Source: Thermomonas sp. XSG
GTDB lineage: Bacteria; Pseudomonadota; Gammaproteobacteria; Xanthomonadales; Xanthomonadaceae
Length of the DNA stretch: 64,000 bases
Direction of reading: 5' to 3'
NCBI RefSeq assembly: GCF_014678725.1
Contig: NZ_CP061497.1
Span: 1,256,001-1,320,000, forward strand
Under the pieces are notes generated by a model. That model was not told the origin of the DNA, ran no database searches, and saw only the letters and a list, made by a program, of their open reading frames with translations. Position numbers and translations under genes: made by a program. How positions within the stretch are numbered: position 1 is the stretch's first letter; the number at the start of each line of letters is the position of its first letter. Shown here piece by piece: positions 35,577 through 45,157 of the stretch.

Positions 35577-35632
35577 ACGCCGGCAGCAACGACTCCATCC
35601 CTCGCTGCGCGAAAGGAAGCGCGTAGAACCCC

Positions 35633-36109
35633 ATGCACGTCATCCTGCATCGCCCGGAAATCCCGCCCAACACCGGCAACGTGATCCGCCTGTGCGCCAA
35701 TACCGGCGCGCAGTTGCACCTGGTGCGCCCGCTCGGTTTCGAGATCGACGACCGCCAGCTGAAACGCGCCGGCCTCGACTACCACGAGTACGCGCGTATG
35801 CAGGTGCACGACGACCTCGACGCCGCACTGGCCGCGATCACCGCCCAGGCGGGCACGCCGCCACGGATGTTCGCGCTGTCCACGCGTGGGCGCGTGCGCT
35901 TCGATGCGCCGGACTATCGCGAGCACGATGCCTTCCTGTTCGGCAGCGAAACCGCGGGGCTGCCGCCGGAGGTGCTGGCCCGCGTCCCCGAGGCGCAGCG
36001 CCTGCGCCTGCCGATGCGGCCGGACAACCGCAGCCTCAACCTGTCCAACGCAGTGGCGGTGATGGTGTTCGAGGCCTGGCGGCAGGCGGGTTTCGCGGGC
36101 GGCGAATAA
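35633..36109 (+). CDS. trmL: tRNA (cytidine(34)-2'-O)-methyltransferase TrmL
   Basis: The 158-residue SPOUT enzyme has PEIPPNTGNVIRLCANTGA, the TrmL N-terminal signature. The knot motifs FLFGSETAGLPPE and LRLPMRPDNRSLNLSNAVAV form the SAM site. It methylates the wobble nucleotide of certain tRNA-Leu species. Length is normal for the family. Confidence 0.95.
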   Translation: MHVILHRPEIPPNTGNVIRLCANTGAQLHLVRPLGFEIDDRQLKRAGLDYHEYARMQVHDDLDAALAAITAQAGTPPRMFALSTRGRVRFDAPDYREHDAFLFGSETAGLPPEVLARVPEAQRLRLPMRPDNRSLNLSNAVAVMVFEAWRQAGFAGGE

Positions 36110-36266
36110 CGCCTGCGGCAGGCGCGCGCGAAGTACAACACCCAACCCGAATGACGGCTGTACCGTGCCGGGCGGGATTCAGTCCATGTTGTGACCGGGC
36201 GCAAAGAATGCCCGCAAGTCCCGCCGATCCGGCTGGACGGACAACAACAACATGGAGGTCCACCTC

Positions 36267-36824
36267 ATGAAGCGTCACATCCTTGCCTTCGCCCTCGTCG
36301 CCGCCATGCCCTTCGCCGCGTCCGCGGCCGACGGCATCAAGTACAACTACGTGCAGGGCGGCTACGTCGCCACCAATACCGACGCCGGCGACGCCGACGG
36401 CTGGGGCGTGCGTGGCTCGGTGGCCGTGCATCCGAACTTCCACCTGTTCGCCGACTACGCCAACCAGAAGATCGACAACACCAGCGTCGATTTCGACCAG
36501 TGGCGCGTGGGTGGCGGCTACAACCGCAGCATCTCCGACCGCACCGACTTCGTCGGCCAGCTGGCCTACGAGAAGCTGGATGCCGGCGCCGGGATCAAGG
36601 CCGAGGGCTACAGCGCCGAAGCCGGCGTGCGCAGCATGATGACCCCGAACATCGAGGGTTACGCGATGCTGGGCTACCAGGACGGCGACGACTTCGACGG
36701 CGACGCCTATGGCCGCCTGGGTGCCGCGGTCAAGTTCAACCAGAACTGGGGCGCCACCGCCGAGGTCAAGCTGGTCAACGGCGGCGACACCCAGTGGTTC
36801 GTGGGTCCGCGCTTCACCTGGTAA
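36267..36824 (+). CDS. Ax21-family outer-membrane beta-barrel protein
   Basis: A GGAGG 8 bases upstream selects the ATG at 36267 (185 residues). A signal peptide ends at ASA-ADG (20/21). The mature N-terminus, GIKYNYVQGGYVATN, followed by DADGWGVRGS and HPNFHLFADYA, matches Ax21 of Xanthomonas and Stenotrophomonas. Amphipathic strands run to a C-terminal GPRFTW, the barrel signature with terminal aromatic. Tyr26 aligns with the tyrosine once proposed to be sulfated. Published claims that Ax21 is a quorum signal or the XA21 ligand were retracted, so the role is open. A strong terminator follows. Confidence 0.9.
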   Translation: MKRHILAFALVAAMPFAASAADGIKYNYVQGGYVATNTDAGDADGWGVRGSVAVHPNFHLFADYANQKIDNTSVDFDQWRVGGGYNRSISDRTDFVGQLAYEKLDAGAGIKAEGYSAEAGVRSMMTPNIEGYAMLGYQDGDDFDGDAYGRLGAAVKFNQNWGATAEVKLVNGGDTQWFVGPRFTW

Positions 36825-36844
36825 GGCATCCGCCAAGCCACACG

Positions 36845-36876
36845 AAAACGCCCGGCACTGCCGGGCGTTTTCTTTT
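36845..36876 (+). terminator. Bidirectional rho-independent terminator after the Ax21 gene
   Basis: The stem AACGCCCGG/CCGGGCGTT with loop CACTG is flanked by an A-run on the left (36845-36848) and TTTTCTTTT on the right. It can therefore stop transcription of the Ax21 gene and also of gpsA arriving from the opposite strand (stop at 36909). Confidence 0.9.
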
Positions 36877-36908
36877 GCGCGCGGCGCGATCCGCGCAGCT
36901 TCAGCGGG

Positions 36909-37937
36909 TCAGCTGAACAGCGACTGCGGATATTCCGCCTTGCGCTCGCGCGCCATCAACCGCGCCAAGCCTTCGGCCGGCGTGACCGTGCCGTGCAGCA
37001 CGTCGCGTACCCCTTCGGCGATCGGCAGTTCGATGCCGTGCGCATCGGCCAGCCGCATCACCTCGTCGGCGGTCTGCAGGGATTCGACCACCTGGCCGAT
37101 CTCGCGCACCGCATCGGCGATCGTGGCGCCGCGCCCCAGCGCCAGGCCCAGCCGGCGGTTGCGCGACAGGTCGCCGGTGCAGGTCAGCACCAGGTCGCCC
37201 AGGCCGGCAAGGCCCATCAGGGTTTCCGGGCGGCCGCCCAACGCGATGTTGAGCCGCAGCATCTCGTTGAGGCCGCGGGTGATCAGGCCGGCGCGGGCGT
37301 TCAGCCCCAGCCCCATGCCGTCAGCCACGCCGGTGGCCACCGCCAGCACGTTCTTCATCGCCCCGCCCAGCTCGGCGCCGCGCATGTCGTTGCCGGTGTA
37401 GGCGCGGAACGCCGGGCCATGCAGCGCGTCGGCGACCTGCCGGCAGAACGCGGCATCGTCGGAATGCACGGTCAGCGCGGTGGGCAGGCCCTCGGCCACC
37501 TCCTTGGCGAACGACGGGCCGGTGACCACCGCCAGCGGCACTTCGTGGCCCAGCACCTCGCCGGCGACCTCATGCAGGAAACGCCCGCTGCCCGGTTCGA
37601 AGCCCTTGGTGGCCCAGGCCACCCCGGCCTGCGGCGGGCGCAACGGCGCCAGCGCACGCAGGGTCTCGGCGAACGCATGCGAGGGCACCACCACCAGCAC
37701 CAGGTCGGCATCGGCCAACGCCTCGTGCAGCGAGGTGGTGGCGCGCAGCCCGCCCGGCAGGGCGATGCCCGGCAGGTAGCGCGGATTCTCGCCACCATCC
37801 TCGATGGCCGCCACGGTGGCGACATCCCGGCCCCACAGCACGGTGGGATGTTCGTGGCGGGCGATCAGCGCCGCCAGCGCGGTCCCCCAAGAGCCCGCGC
37901 CGAGGACGGCGACCTTCGGTTTTGCAGACGCCGTCAT
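36909..37937 (-). CDS. gpsA: Glycerol-3-phosphate dehydrogenase [NAD(P)+]
   Basis: The start at 37937 gives 342 residues. [14 protein letters not shown] binds NAD(P), [14 protein letters not shown] and [17 protein letters not shown] hold the substrate site with the catalytic Lys, and GDLVLTC closes the family pattern. It makes sn-glycerol-3-phosphate for phospholipids. It follows secB by 10 bases and is therefore in one operon, as in enterobacteria. Confidence 0.95.
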   Translation of the reverse strand: MTASAKPKVAVLGAGSWGTALAALIARHEHPTVLWGRDVATVAAIEDGGENPRYLPGIALPGGLRATTSLHEALADADLVLVVVPSHAFAETLRALAPLRPPQAGVAWATKGFEPGSGRFLHEVAGEVLGHEVPLAVVTGPSFAKEVAEGLPTALTVHSDDAAFCRQVADALHGPAFRAYTGNDMRGAELGGAMKNVLAVATGVADGMGLGLNARAGLITRGLNEMLRLNIALGGRPETLMGLAGLGDLVLTCTGDLSRNRRLGLALGRGATIADAVREIGQVVESLQTADEVMRLADAHGIELPIAEGVRDVLHGTVTPAEGLARLMARERKAEYPQSLFS

Positions 37938-37947
37938 GCGTCGCGGA

Positions 37948-38472
37948 TCAGGCGTTGCCGGCGGTTTCGGCGTCGGCCAGCGAGTCGCCCTGCTGCGACA
38001 TCTGCGCAACGCGCTGGCGCAGGGTCTCGGCGTACAGCGCCTCGAAGTTGATCGGCTGCATCAGGAACGGCGGGAAGCCGCCCGAGGTGATCAGCTGGCC
38101 GATGATGGCCGAAGCGTAGGGGTAAAGGATGTTCGGGCACTGGATGCCCAGCATGGCGTCCAGCATCTGGTCGTCCATGCCGCCCAGGCCGAACACGCCG
38201 GCCTGCTCGACTTCGGCCAGGTAAGCGGTCTTGTCGTTCAGGGTGCAGGTCAGGGTGATGCCCAGGCTGACTTCGAACGCGGTATCGGCCAGGCGCTGCA
38301 CCTTCTGGTTCAGCTTCATCTGCAGGTCGGGCTGGCCCGGTTCGTTGAACACCTGCGGCGCGTTCGGGGCCTCGAAGGAGACGTCCTTCACATACAGCTT
38401 TTCGACGGTGAAGGTCGGGCCCTGCTGGGCGTCGGCGGCCGGCGCGATGCCGTTCAGGTTTTCATCGGACAT
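37948..38472 (-). CDS. secB: Protein-export chaperone SecB
   Basis: The 174-residue SecB has the core strand motif [17 protein letters not shown] and ends with the conserved [16 protein letters not shown]. It forms a tetramer that holds preproteins unfolded for SecA. Acidic residues typical of the SecA contact are present. It lies between yibN and gpsA. Confidence 0.96.
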   Translation of the reverse strand: MSDENLNGIAPAADAQQGPTFTVEKLYVKDVSFEAPNAPQVFNEPGQPDLQMKLNQKVQRLADTAFEVSLGITLTCTLNDKTAYLAEVEQAGVFGLGGMDDQMLDAMLGIQCPNILYPYASAIIGQLITSGGFPPFLMQPINFEALYAETLRQRVAQMSQQGDSLADAETAGNA

Positions 38473-38587
38473 GGGAATTCTCGAGTGCAGCGAAGGAAAT
38501 GGAAACGTCGATTATCGCACCGAACGCGGTGCGGCCTTTCCGACGTGGGGCAGGCGGACGCCGAACACAAGTCCGGCGCAGGGCGGA

Positions 38588-39022
38588 TCAGCGGCCCTTG
38601 ATTAGCGGCAAGTCGGCGGCTTGCCACGCCTGGATGCCGCCTTCCAGCACGCTGACGTGGGCGAAACCGGCTTTGCGCAGGCGCTTGGCGGCGCCGCTGG
38701 CGGTCTGCCCGACCCGGCATACCAGCACCACCGGCAGCGCCTTGGCGGCGGCCAGCTGCTTGTGCTCGGGGTCGAACTGGCTGGGCTGGACGTTCTTCGA
38801 GCCGGCGATATGGCCCTTTTCGAACTCGCCGGGCGCGCGCAGGTCCACCACCAGCGCGTTGTCACGGTTGATCAGGCCGGTCAGCTGGGCCGGCCCGATC
38901 CGGCGTACGCCACCCAGCAGGTTGGCGACCTCGTTGGCGACCAGGGCGATGGTGATACCGGCCAGGGCCAGCGAGAGCATGGGATGGCGGCCGGCAAAAG
39001 CGGCGAGTTCGGCGAAGGTCAC
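38588..39022 (-). CDS. Membrane-anchored rhodanese-domain protein (YibN-like)
   Basis: A GTG start at 39022 is proposed (144 residues); an ATG at 38980 would remove 14 residues. A membrane helix (about 16-34) precedes a rhodanese fold with the active-site loop VCRVGQTA (Cys then RVGQTA) and the CDC25-like VVDLRAPGEFEKGHI. YibN of E. coli has the same anchor-plus-rhodanese plan and the same position upstream of secB. The role is unclear. The grxC gene that lies between yibN and secB in E. coli is absent here. Confidence 0.85.
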   Translation of the reverse strand: MTFAELAAFAGRHPMLSLALAGITIALVANEVANLLGGVRRIGPAQLTGLINRDNALVVDLRAPGEFEKGHIAGSKNVQPSQFDPEHKQLAAAKALPVVLVCRVGQTASGAAKRLRKAGFAHVSVLEGGIQAWQAADLPLIKGR

Positions 39023-39071
39023 GGGATCGACCGGTGATTGCGGGGCGGCAATTGTAGCCGCAGCGCCGGGC

Positions 39072-39488
39072 TCATTCCCCCCACAGGTCCGGCAGGCCGC
39101 TGACCAGCCACCAGCTGCGGGAAGGCTCGTCGTAACGCCAGCGCTCGCGATAGCGGACGGTACGTTCGGCCAGGGTGTTGCGGTTGATGACGCCGATCTC
39201 GATGTCGCGCACCACCTCGCCGCTGCCCAGGGTGGTGCCGCCGCTGTCGCGGTAGGAGGAGATCTGCACCTGCTTGTAGCGCGAGAAGTCGATATCGGTG
39301 AGCGGGTGTTCCTTGCGCACCTTGGGATCGACGAGGTTCCAGGCCCCTTCGAAGTCGCCCCAGCGGATCGCCGCCGAATAGCTGTACTGCGCCTCGTCCA
39401 GCGCACTGCCCTTGCTCGCGGACTTGGGGCAGCCGGCCAGCAGGGCCAGGCAGCACAGCAACAGGCAGCGCAGCAGCCATCGGGACAT
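39072..39488 (-). CDS. Hypothetical lipoprotein
   Basis: The 138-residue protein has a classic lipobox (LLAGC) after a Cys/Leu-rich signal. The mature part (SYSAAIRWGDFEGAWNLVDP, then RYRERWRYDEPSRSWWLVSG) resembles NTF2-like folds in its helix-strand pattern, but no family is recognised. It lies 49 bases upstream of the YibN-like gene on the same strand. Confidence 0.75.
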   Translation of the reverse strand: MSRWLLRCLLLCCLALLAGCPKSASKGSALDEAQYSYSAAIRWGDFEGAWNLVDPKVRKEHPLTDIDFSRYKQVQISSYRDSGGTTLGSGEVVRDIEIGVINRNTLAERTVRYRERWRYDEPSRSWWLVSGLPDLWGE

Positions 39489-39554
39489 CGGGATTCTCCG
39501 GCGGGGGACGACGCATCCTAACCGCTTGCGGGCGGGTTGCCCGCCGCGACGCGG

Positions 39555-40025
39555 TCAGGCCTTGCCGATCGCCACGTAGCGGCCGGTGAAGGTCGCCGCC
39601 ACGCCCCCGTCGGCAAGCAGCGTCCGGGCCTGCAGGCGGATGCCGGCGCGGCCCTGCCGACCCAGCGTGTCCACCAGCGCGGCGTGCTCCAGCGCATCGT
39701 CGAACGCGGCTTCGACCACGATGTCCTCGAACACCGGCTTGAGATAGCGCACCCGGCTGTCAGCCACGAACACGTCCGCATGCAGGCCGGCGGTTTCCAG
39801 CTCCAACGACACCAGCCCCCACGCGGCGATGGTCATCAGCGAGGACAGGCTGCCGCCGAACGCGCAGTGCTTGTCGTTGACGTTGGCGGCCAGCGGCGCG
39901 CGCACGCGCAGCACGCCATCGCGCCACTCCAGTACCTGCGGCTGCATGGCGGCCACCGGCGGCATGCCGGCGAAATGCCGGGCCAGCGCGTCCAGCGCGG
40001 AAAGGGGTGTATCGATTGCATCCAT
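39555..40025 (-). CDS. YiiD C-terminal-type hotdog thioesterase
   Basis: The 156-residue single-domain hotdog protein has NDKHCAFGGSLSSLMTIAAW, the helix typical of the putative thioesterase domain at the C-terminus of YiiD/FabY-like proteins. Strands VRYLKPVFEDIVVEA and GVAATFTGRYVAIGK complete the fold. It may hydrolyse an acyl-CoA or acyl-ACP, or act as a decarboxylative condensing enzyme like FabY. The exact reaction is not known. Divergent from hemD (45-bp gap). Confidence 0.8.
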   Translation of the reverse strand: MDAIDTPLSALDALARHFAGMPPVAAMQPQVLEWRDGVLRVRAPLAANVNDKHCAFGGSLSSLMTIAAWGLVSLELETAGLHADVFVADSRVRYLKPVFEDIVVEAAFDDALEHAALVDTLGRQGRAGIRLQARTLLADGGVAATFTGRYVAIGKA

Positions 40026-40070
40026 GTGCGAAGCCTGACGCAATCCTCGGTGCCATGCCAAGCTGTAGCC

Positions 40071-40850
40071 ATGCCGCGCCTTGCCGATCAAGCACTTCCG
40101 CTTCAACACTGGACCGTACTGTCGCTGCGACCGCGCGGACAGCATGCCGGTCTGCGCGCGGCGGCAACGCGATCCGGGGCGCGCTTGCTGGCGCTGTCGC
40201 CGATCGCCATCGACACCCCCGACGACAGCGACGCGCGGCAATCCCTGGCCGCCGCGCTGGCTGCAGATATCGTCCTGTTCACCAGCCCGAACGCAGTGCG
40301 CGCGGCAGCGGCACTGGCCCCGCTGCAGGCACGTCGCGGCCAGCACTGGCTGGCGGTCGGCGCCGGCACCCGCCGCGCACTGGCGCGCTGCGGAGTCGAC
40401 GCGCTCGCGCCGGCGCGGATGGACAGCGAAGGTTTGCTGGGCATGCCGCAACTTGTGGAAGCCCAGGGCAAGCGCATCGGCCTGGTCACCGCGCCCGGCG
40501 GTCGCGGCGTGCTGGCACCGTCACTGACCGCACGCGGTGCGACCGTGCTGCGCGCGAACGTATACGCGCGCCACGCCGCGGCCCTGTCGCCGGCCCGGCG
40601 CGCGGCGCTGGAAGCGGTGCTGCGCGACCCCGAACGCGTGCTGCTGGCACTGAGCAGCGGCGAAGCGCTGGACGCGCTGCTGGCGCAGGCGCCGCCACAC
40701 GCGCTGCGGGATGTGGCGGTGGTCGCGGCCAGCGCCCGTCTGGCCGAGGCGGCGCGGGCGGCGGGCTTCACCCGCGTCACGCAGGCGAGCGACGCACGCC
40801 CGTCCGCGCTGCTGCGTGCAGCTGCCGACGCCTTCGCCCGGCCCGATTAA
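40071..40850 (+). CDS. hemD: Uroporphyrinogen-III synthase
   Basis: The 259-residue protein has the weakly conserved HemD fold: LSLRPRGQHAGLRAAA, then VLFTSPNAVRAA, WLAVGAGTRRAL and VYARHAA, and a final domain ending in ARPSALLRAAADA. Sequence identity in this family is low, so the call leans on the FTSPNAV motif and on the hemX and hemY genes that follow. It closes hydroxymethylbilane into uroporphyrinogen III. Confidence 0.88.
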   Translation: MPRLADQALPLQHWTVLSLRPRGQHAGLRAAATRSGARLLALSPIAIDTPDDSDARQSLAAALAADIVLFTSPNAVRAAAALAPLQARRGQHWLAVGAGTRRALARCGVDALAPARMDSEGLLGMPQLVEAQGKRIGLVTAPGGRGVLAPSLTARGATVLRANVYARHAAALSPARRAALEAVLRDPERVLLALSSGEALDALLAQAPPHALRDVAVVAASARLAEAARAAGFTRVTQASDARPSALLRAAADAFARPD

Positions 40851-40860
40851 CATCGCCGTC

Positions 40861-41838
40861 ATGGATACCCCCGACATTCCGGACCCGGCAACGCCCCTGC
40901 GCCGCTCCCGCGCCGGTGGCCTGCTGTTGCTGGCGCTGCTGCTGATCGCGCTGGCGACCGCCGGCGTGCTGGGCTGGCGCCAGTGGCAGGCGCGGCAGGC
41001 GCAGGAACAGGCCCGCAGCGAACAACAGCGCAACGCGCTGGAAGCACGCATCGACAGCCTGCGGCAGGCACAGCGCGCGCAGGCACAGCGGTTGCAGCAG
41101 GCCGAAGCCACCAACCGCGTGTTGCGCGACGAACTGCTGGGCCTCGGCCAACGCGCGGCGGCGATCGAGGAAAGCGTGTCGCAGCTGGCCGATCCCGCCC
41201 GCCACGGCGCGCTGGCACTGAAGTTGGACCAGGTCGAATTGCTGCTGGCGATCGGCCAGCAACGCCTGCAGCTGGACGGCGACCTCGACGGCGCGCGGCG
41301 TGCGCTGGCATTGGCGGCCCCGCTGCTGGCCGCGGTGGATGATCCCGCCTGGCTCAATCTCAAGCAGACACTGGCGCAGGAACAGGCCGCGCTGGCAGCA
41401 CTGGGCCCGGACTCTCGCACCACTGCGGAATCACTGCTCGAACGGCTGGTTGCGGATATCCCGCTGGAACAAGCCGCCATCACCGACGCCAAGCCATCGC
41501 AAGCCGCGCCGTGGTATACGCGCCTGCTGGACCGCATCGTGCGCGTGCAGCCCACCGCCAGCGCCGGACTGCGCGACCACGCCGATCGCCAAGCCGCACT
41601 GGCCGCGCTGCAGCTGGAAGCGGCGCTGGCGCGCGCGGCCATCGTCGGTCGCGACGATGCCGGGCTGCAGCAGGCGCTCGTCCGCATCGACGCGTGGCTG
41701 CGGCGCCTGCTGGCCGGGTCGCCGTCCCTGCCGCAACGCCAGCGCCTGATCGTGCAGCTGCGCACGATCACGCTGCATCCGGCCATCCCGCTGTCCGGCA
41801 GCACGCTGGCGCAGCTGCGCGCGCAACGCGACGGCTGA
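40861..41838 (+). CDS. hemX: HemX-like membrane protein of the heme operon
   Basis: The 325-residue protein has one N-terminal membrane helix (about 19-39), a long coiled coil (about 45-110, rich in Gln, Ala and Arg) and a helical C-terminal domain. No SAM-binding or uroporphyrinogen methyltransferase domain is present, despite the name often used for this family. It starts 10 bases after hemD. The molecular role in heme synthesis is not established. Confidence 0.85.
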   Translation: MDTPDIPDPATPLRRSRAGGLLLLALLLIALATAGVLGWRQWQARQAQEQARSEQQRNALEARIDSLRQAQRAQAQRLQQAEATNRVLRDELLGLGQRAAAIEESVSQLADPARHGALALKLDQVELLLAIGQQRLQLDGDLDGARRALALAAPLLAAVDDPAWLNLKQTLAQEQAALAALGPDSRTTAESLLERLVADIPLEQAAITDAKPSQAAPWYTRLLDRIVRVQPTASAGLRDHADRQAALAALQLEAALARAAIVGRDDAGLQQALVRIDAWLRRLLAGSPSLPQRQRLIVQLRTITLHPAIPLSGSTLAQLRAQRDG

Positions 41839-41965
41839 TCCAAGGCACCGCGCCGCCGGTTGCATCCACGCGCGGCGTGGACATCCCGCTCCAACCCACT
41901 GCGTACACTGGCGCCATCCCGCCGCCTGGGGCGCGGATACCCCCTGCCCACCTGGGAGATGCCGC

Positions 41966-43213
41966 ATGAACCTGTTCCGCAACGTACTGGTCTGGCTGCT
42001 GCTGGCGGTGCTGGGGGCTGTGCTGGTGCAGTTCCTGCTGCAGGACCCGGGCTATCTGCTGATCCGCTACCGCGGCACCGATTACAGCACCACCCTGGCG
42101 GTGGGGATTGGCCTGCTGCTGGCAGGGCTGTTCGCGCTGGCACTGCTGTGGGCTGCGCTGCGGCTGCCGTTCCGGCTGTGGAACCGGCGCCGCAAGCGGC
42201 GCGCGCGGGCGCAGCTGGTGGATGGGCTGGCCGCGTTCGAACGCGGCGACTACCTGCGCGCCGGGCAGCTGCTACGACAGGCCATGGACGAGCCCGCAGC
42301 GGAAGCCGTCGCCCGCGCGCAGGCGGCACGCGCCGCGTTCGCGCGCGGCGACGACGCCACAGGCGAAGCGTTGCTGGAGGGATTCGAACATCGCCACGCC
42401 GGCATCCGCGCGGTGGTGCAGGCCGAACGCGCGCTGGCCCGGCAGCAGCCGGAAGCCGCGCTGCATGCTCTCGACGCCACGGCGGCGCAACCGCTGCCGC
42501 CGCGCGGCCTTTGGCTGCGCGCGCAGGCGCTGGTGGCCAGCGGACGCAGCGCCGAGGCGTACGGCTTGCTGGGTGCGCTGCGCCAGCAGCAGGCGCTGCC
42601 GGCAGCCGAAGGCGAATCGCTGCCGGCACGCTGGGCAGCGCAGGCGCTGCGCGAAGCCGATGACGGCAATGCCATCGCCGGACTGTGGGATGCGCTGCCG
42701 CCGGCACTGCGCACGCATTCCGACGTGGCGGCCGCCTACGCCGGCCGCGCCGCCGCGCTCGGCTGGCACGAGGCAGCCACGGGCGGCATCGAGCGGGCAC
42801 TGGACGCCGGCTGGGACGATGCGCTGGCAGCGCTGTACGGCCAGCTCGACGTCGACCGCCTCGATGCGCGCCGCGCGCAGCTCGAGCGCTGGCTGCAGGC
42901 GCGCCCGGCCAACCCGGCCCTGCTGCTCGCCAGCGCCCGCATCGACCAGCGCCAGGGCCGCTGGCTGGCGGCTGAGGACACCCTGCATCGCGCCATCGCG
43001 GCAGGCGCAGGCGCGCCGGCATGGGAAGCGTTGGGCGATGGCGCCGCGCGGCTGGATGACCACGTTCGCGCCCAGCGCTGCTATGCCAACGCGCTGCGCA
43101 GCCAGCGCGGGGAGACCGTGCTGGAGCCGGCAGACCCGGCGCCGCAGGCGCTGCCGCTGGCCGCGCAGGTGGTAACGCGCGACCCGTACGGCACGCCGCG
43201 CCTGTCCGACTGA
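41966..43213 (+). CDS. hemY: HemY-like TPR protein of the heme operon
   Basis: The 415-residue protein has two N-terminal membrane helices (about 6-25, 43-63), a basic linker (RRRKRRAR) and a TPR-type helical array, as in proteobacterial HemY. This HemY is not protoporphyrinogen oxidase. In E. coli it follows hemX and may scaffold late heme enzymes. It begins 127 bases after hemX. Confidence 0.9.
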   Translation: MNLFRNVLVWLLLAVLGAVLVQFLLQDPGYLLIRYRGTDYSTTLAVGIGLLLAGLFALALLWAALRLPFRLWNRRRKRRARAQLVDGLAAFERGDYLRAGQLLRQAMDEPAAEAVARAQAARAAFARGDDATGEALLEGFEHRHAGIRAVVQAERALARQQPEAALHALDATAAQPLPPRGLWLRAQALVASGRSAEAYGLLGALRQQQALPAAEGESLPARWAAQALREADDGNAIAGLWDALPPALRTHSDVAAAYAGRAAALGWHEAATGGIERALDAGWDDALAALYGQLDVDRLDARRAQLERWLQARPANPALLLASARIDQRQGRWLAAEDTLHRAIAAGAGAPAWEALGDGAARLDDHVRAQRCYANALRSQRGETVLEPADPAPQALPLAAQVVTRDPYGTPRLSD

Positions 43214-43353
43214 CCCGGCCCGCACCGCGGCGCGTCATCGCCCGCGCGCGGTTCGGCGAAAATAGCGCGCGCCTTGCCCGCGTCCCGCGCCGCTGCGGAT
43301 GCAGCCGCGACGCGACGCGCGGGCAGCCGCCCCCTCCTTCCCCGGATACCCCG

Positions 43354-44199
43354 ATGCTCAATATCGTCGTCGCCGCGCTGTGCAGCGTGCTGGTTTCCGT
43401 CCTGCTCAAGCTCGCCCGGCGGTTCGATGTCGACGTCGGCCAGGCGGTGGCGTGGAACTACGTCGCCACCACCGCGCTGACTCTGGCGGTGCTGCAGCCG
43501 GCGCTGCCCCCGCTGCAGCAGGTGGACACGCCGTGGCTGACCCTCGCCGCGCTGGGCCTGCTGCTGCCGACCATCTTCCTGGCGCTGGCGGCCTCCGTGC
43601 GCCACGCAGGGATCGTGCGCAGCGATGCGGCCCAGCGGCTGTCGTTGCTGATCCCGCTGCTGGCCGCATTCACCCTGTTCGGCGAATCCCTCGCGCCGCT
43701 CAAGCTGACCGGCTGCGCGCTGGGCCTGCTGGCGCTGGCAGCGATGGTCTGGCGCGATGATCGCAATGCCGATGGCAACGGTGGCGCGCGCTGGGGCTGG
43801 CCGCTGGCGGTGTTCGCCGGCTTCGGCCTGATCGACGTCCTGTTCAAGCGCTTGGCCGCCGGCGGCATGCCGCTGGGCAGCGCGCTGCTGGCGGTGTTCG
43901 CACTGGCGCTGCTGGTGGCCTTTGCCATCCAGCTGGCGCGGCGGGTTCGCTTCACCCTGCGCAGCGCGCTGGGCGGGCTGCTGCTGGGGGCCGTCAACTT
44001 CGCCAACATCCTGTTCTACCTGCGCGCCCACCGCGCGCTGCCGGACAGCCCGTCTCTGGTGTTCGCCAGCATGAACCTCGGCGTGGTGGCACTCGGCGCG
44101 GTCGCTGGCGTTGCGCTGTTCCGCGAGCGCCTCGGCCGGATCAACGCCGCCGGCCTGCTGCTGGCGCTGGCCGCGATCGCCCTGCTGGCGCTGGGCTGA
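43354..44199 (+). CDS. DMT-superfamily (EamA) transporter
   Basis: The 281-residue membrane protein has about ten helices arranged as two EamA repeats. The second repeat includes [36 protein letters not shown], typical of drug/metabolite exporters. The substrate is unknown. It lies between hemY and hemF on the same strand, 25 bases before hemF, so a link to tetrapyrrole handling is possible but untested. Confidence 0.85.
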   Translation: MLNIVVAALCSVLVSVLLKLARRFDVDVGQAVAWNYVATTALTLAVLQPALPPLQQVDTPWLTLAALGLLLPTIFLALAASVRHAGIVRSDAAQRLSLLIPLLAAFTLFGESLAPLKLTGCALGLLALAAMVWRDDRNADGNGGARWGWPLAVFAGFGLIDVLFKRLAAGGMPLGSALLAVFALALLVAFAIQLARRVRFTLRSALGGLLLGAVNFANILFYLRAHRALPDSPSLVFASMNLGVVALGAVAGVALFRERLGRINAAGLLLALAAIALLALG

Positions 44200-44224
44200 G
44201 CGGCGCAGCTCCTACAATGCACGC

Positions 44225-45157
44225 ATGAACATCCCCGACATCGACAGCGTCCGCAGCTACCTCACCGGCCTGCAGGACCGCATCTGCGCCGCCATCGAAG
44301 GCGCCGACGGCAGCGCGCGCTTCAGCGAGGACGCATGGACGAAGGATCCCGCCAGCTCGCCGATCCGCGGCGGCGGGCGCACCCGGGTGCTGCGCGAGGG
44401 CGCGGTGTTCGAGCAGGCCGGGATCGGTTTTTCCGACGTGGCCGGCGACCGCCTGCCGCCATCCGCGAGTGCCGGCCGCCCGGAACTGGCCGGTGCGTCG
44501 TGGCGCGCGGTGGGCGTCTCGCTGGTGTTCCATCCGCGCAATCCGTACCTGCCGACCACGCATGCCAACGTGCGCCATTTCCGCGCCGAGCGCGACGGCG
44601 AAACCGTGGCCTGGTGGTTCGGCGGCGGCTTCGACCTGACCCCGTTCTATCCGTTCGACGAGGATGTGCTGCACTGGCACCGCACCGCGCGCGCGCTGTG
44701 CGAACCGTTCGGCGCGCAGGCGCGCTACGACGCGCACAAGCGCTGGTGCGACGAATATTTCTTCCTCAAGCACCGCGACGAAACCCGCGGCGTGGGCGGG
44801 CTGTTCTTCGATGACCTGCACGGCGACTTCGACGACTGCTTCGGCTACATGCGCGCGGTCGGCGACGGCTTCCTCGACGCCTTCCTGCCGATCGTCGAAC
44901 ACCGCAAGGACACGCCTTACGGCGAGCGCGAGCGCCAGTTCCAGCTGTACCGGCGCGGGCGCTACGTGGAGTTCAACCTGGTGTTCGACCGCGGCACGCT
45001 GTTCGGCCTGCAGAGCGGCGGCCGCACCGAATCGATCCTGATGAGCCTGCCGCCGCTGGTGCGCTGGGAATACGGCTACCAGCCCGAGGCCGGCAGCGCC
45101 GAGGCGCGGCTGGCCGACTACCTGCGCCCGCGCGACTGGCTGGGCGAGCTGGCCTGA
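44225..45157 (+). CDS. hemF: Oxygen-dependent coproporphyrinogen III oxidase
   Basis: The 310-residue protein has the HemF signatures [48 protein letters not shown] and [18 protein letters not shown]. It decarboxylates coproporphyrinogen III with O2 to protoporphyrinogen IX. Its TGA abuts the TCA (stop complement) of the convergent arginase gene with no gap. Confidence 0.97.
   Translation: MNIPDIDSVRSYLTGLQDRICAAIEGADGSARFSEDAWTKDPASSPIRGGGRTRVLREGAVFEQAGIGFSDVAGDRLPPSASAGRPELAGASWRAVGVSLVFHPRNPYLPTTHANVRHFRAERDGETVAWWFGGGFDLTPFYPFDEDVLHWHRTARALCEPFGAQARYDAHKRWCDEYFFLKHRDETRGVGGLFFDDLHGDFDDCFGYMRAVGDGFLDAFLPIVEHRKDTPYGERERQFQLYRRGRYVEFNLVFDRGTLFGLQSGGRTESILMSLPPLVRWEYGYQPEAGSAEARLADYLRPRDWLGELA

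Noticed and set aside
40521-43409. 962-residue minus-strand open frame
   Set aside because: It is antisense to hemD, hemX and hemY and has low-complexity Arg/Ala composition.
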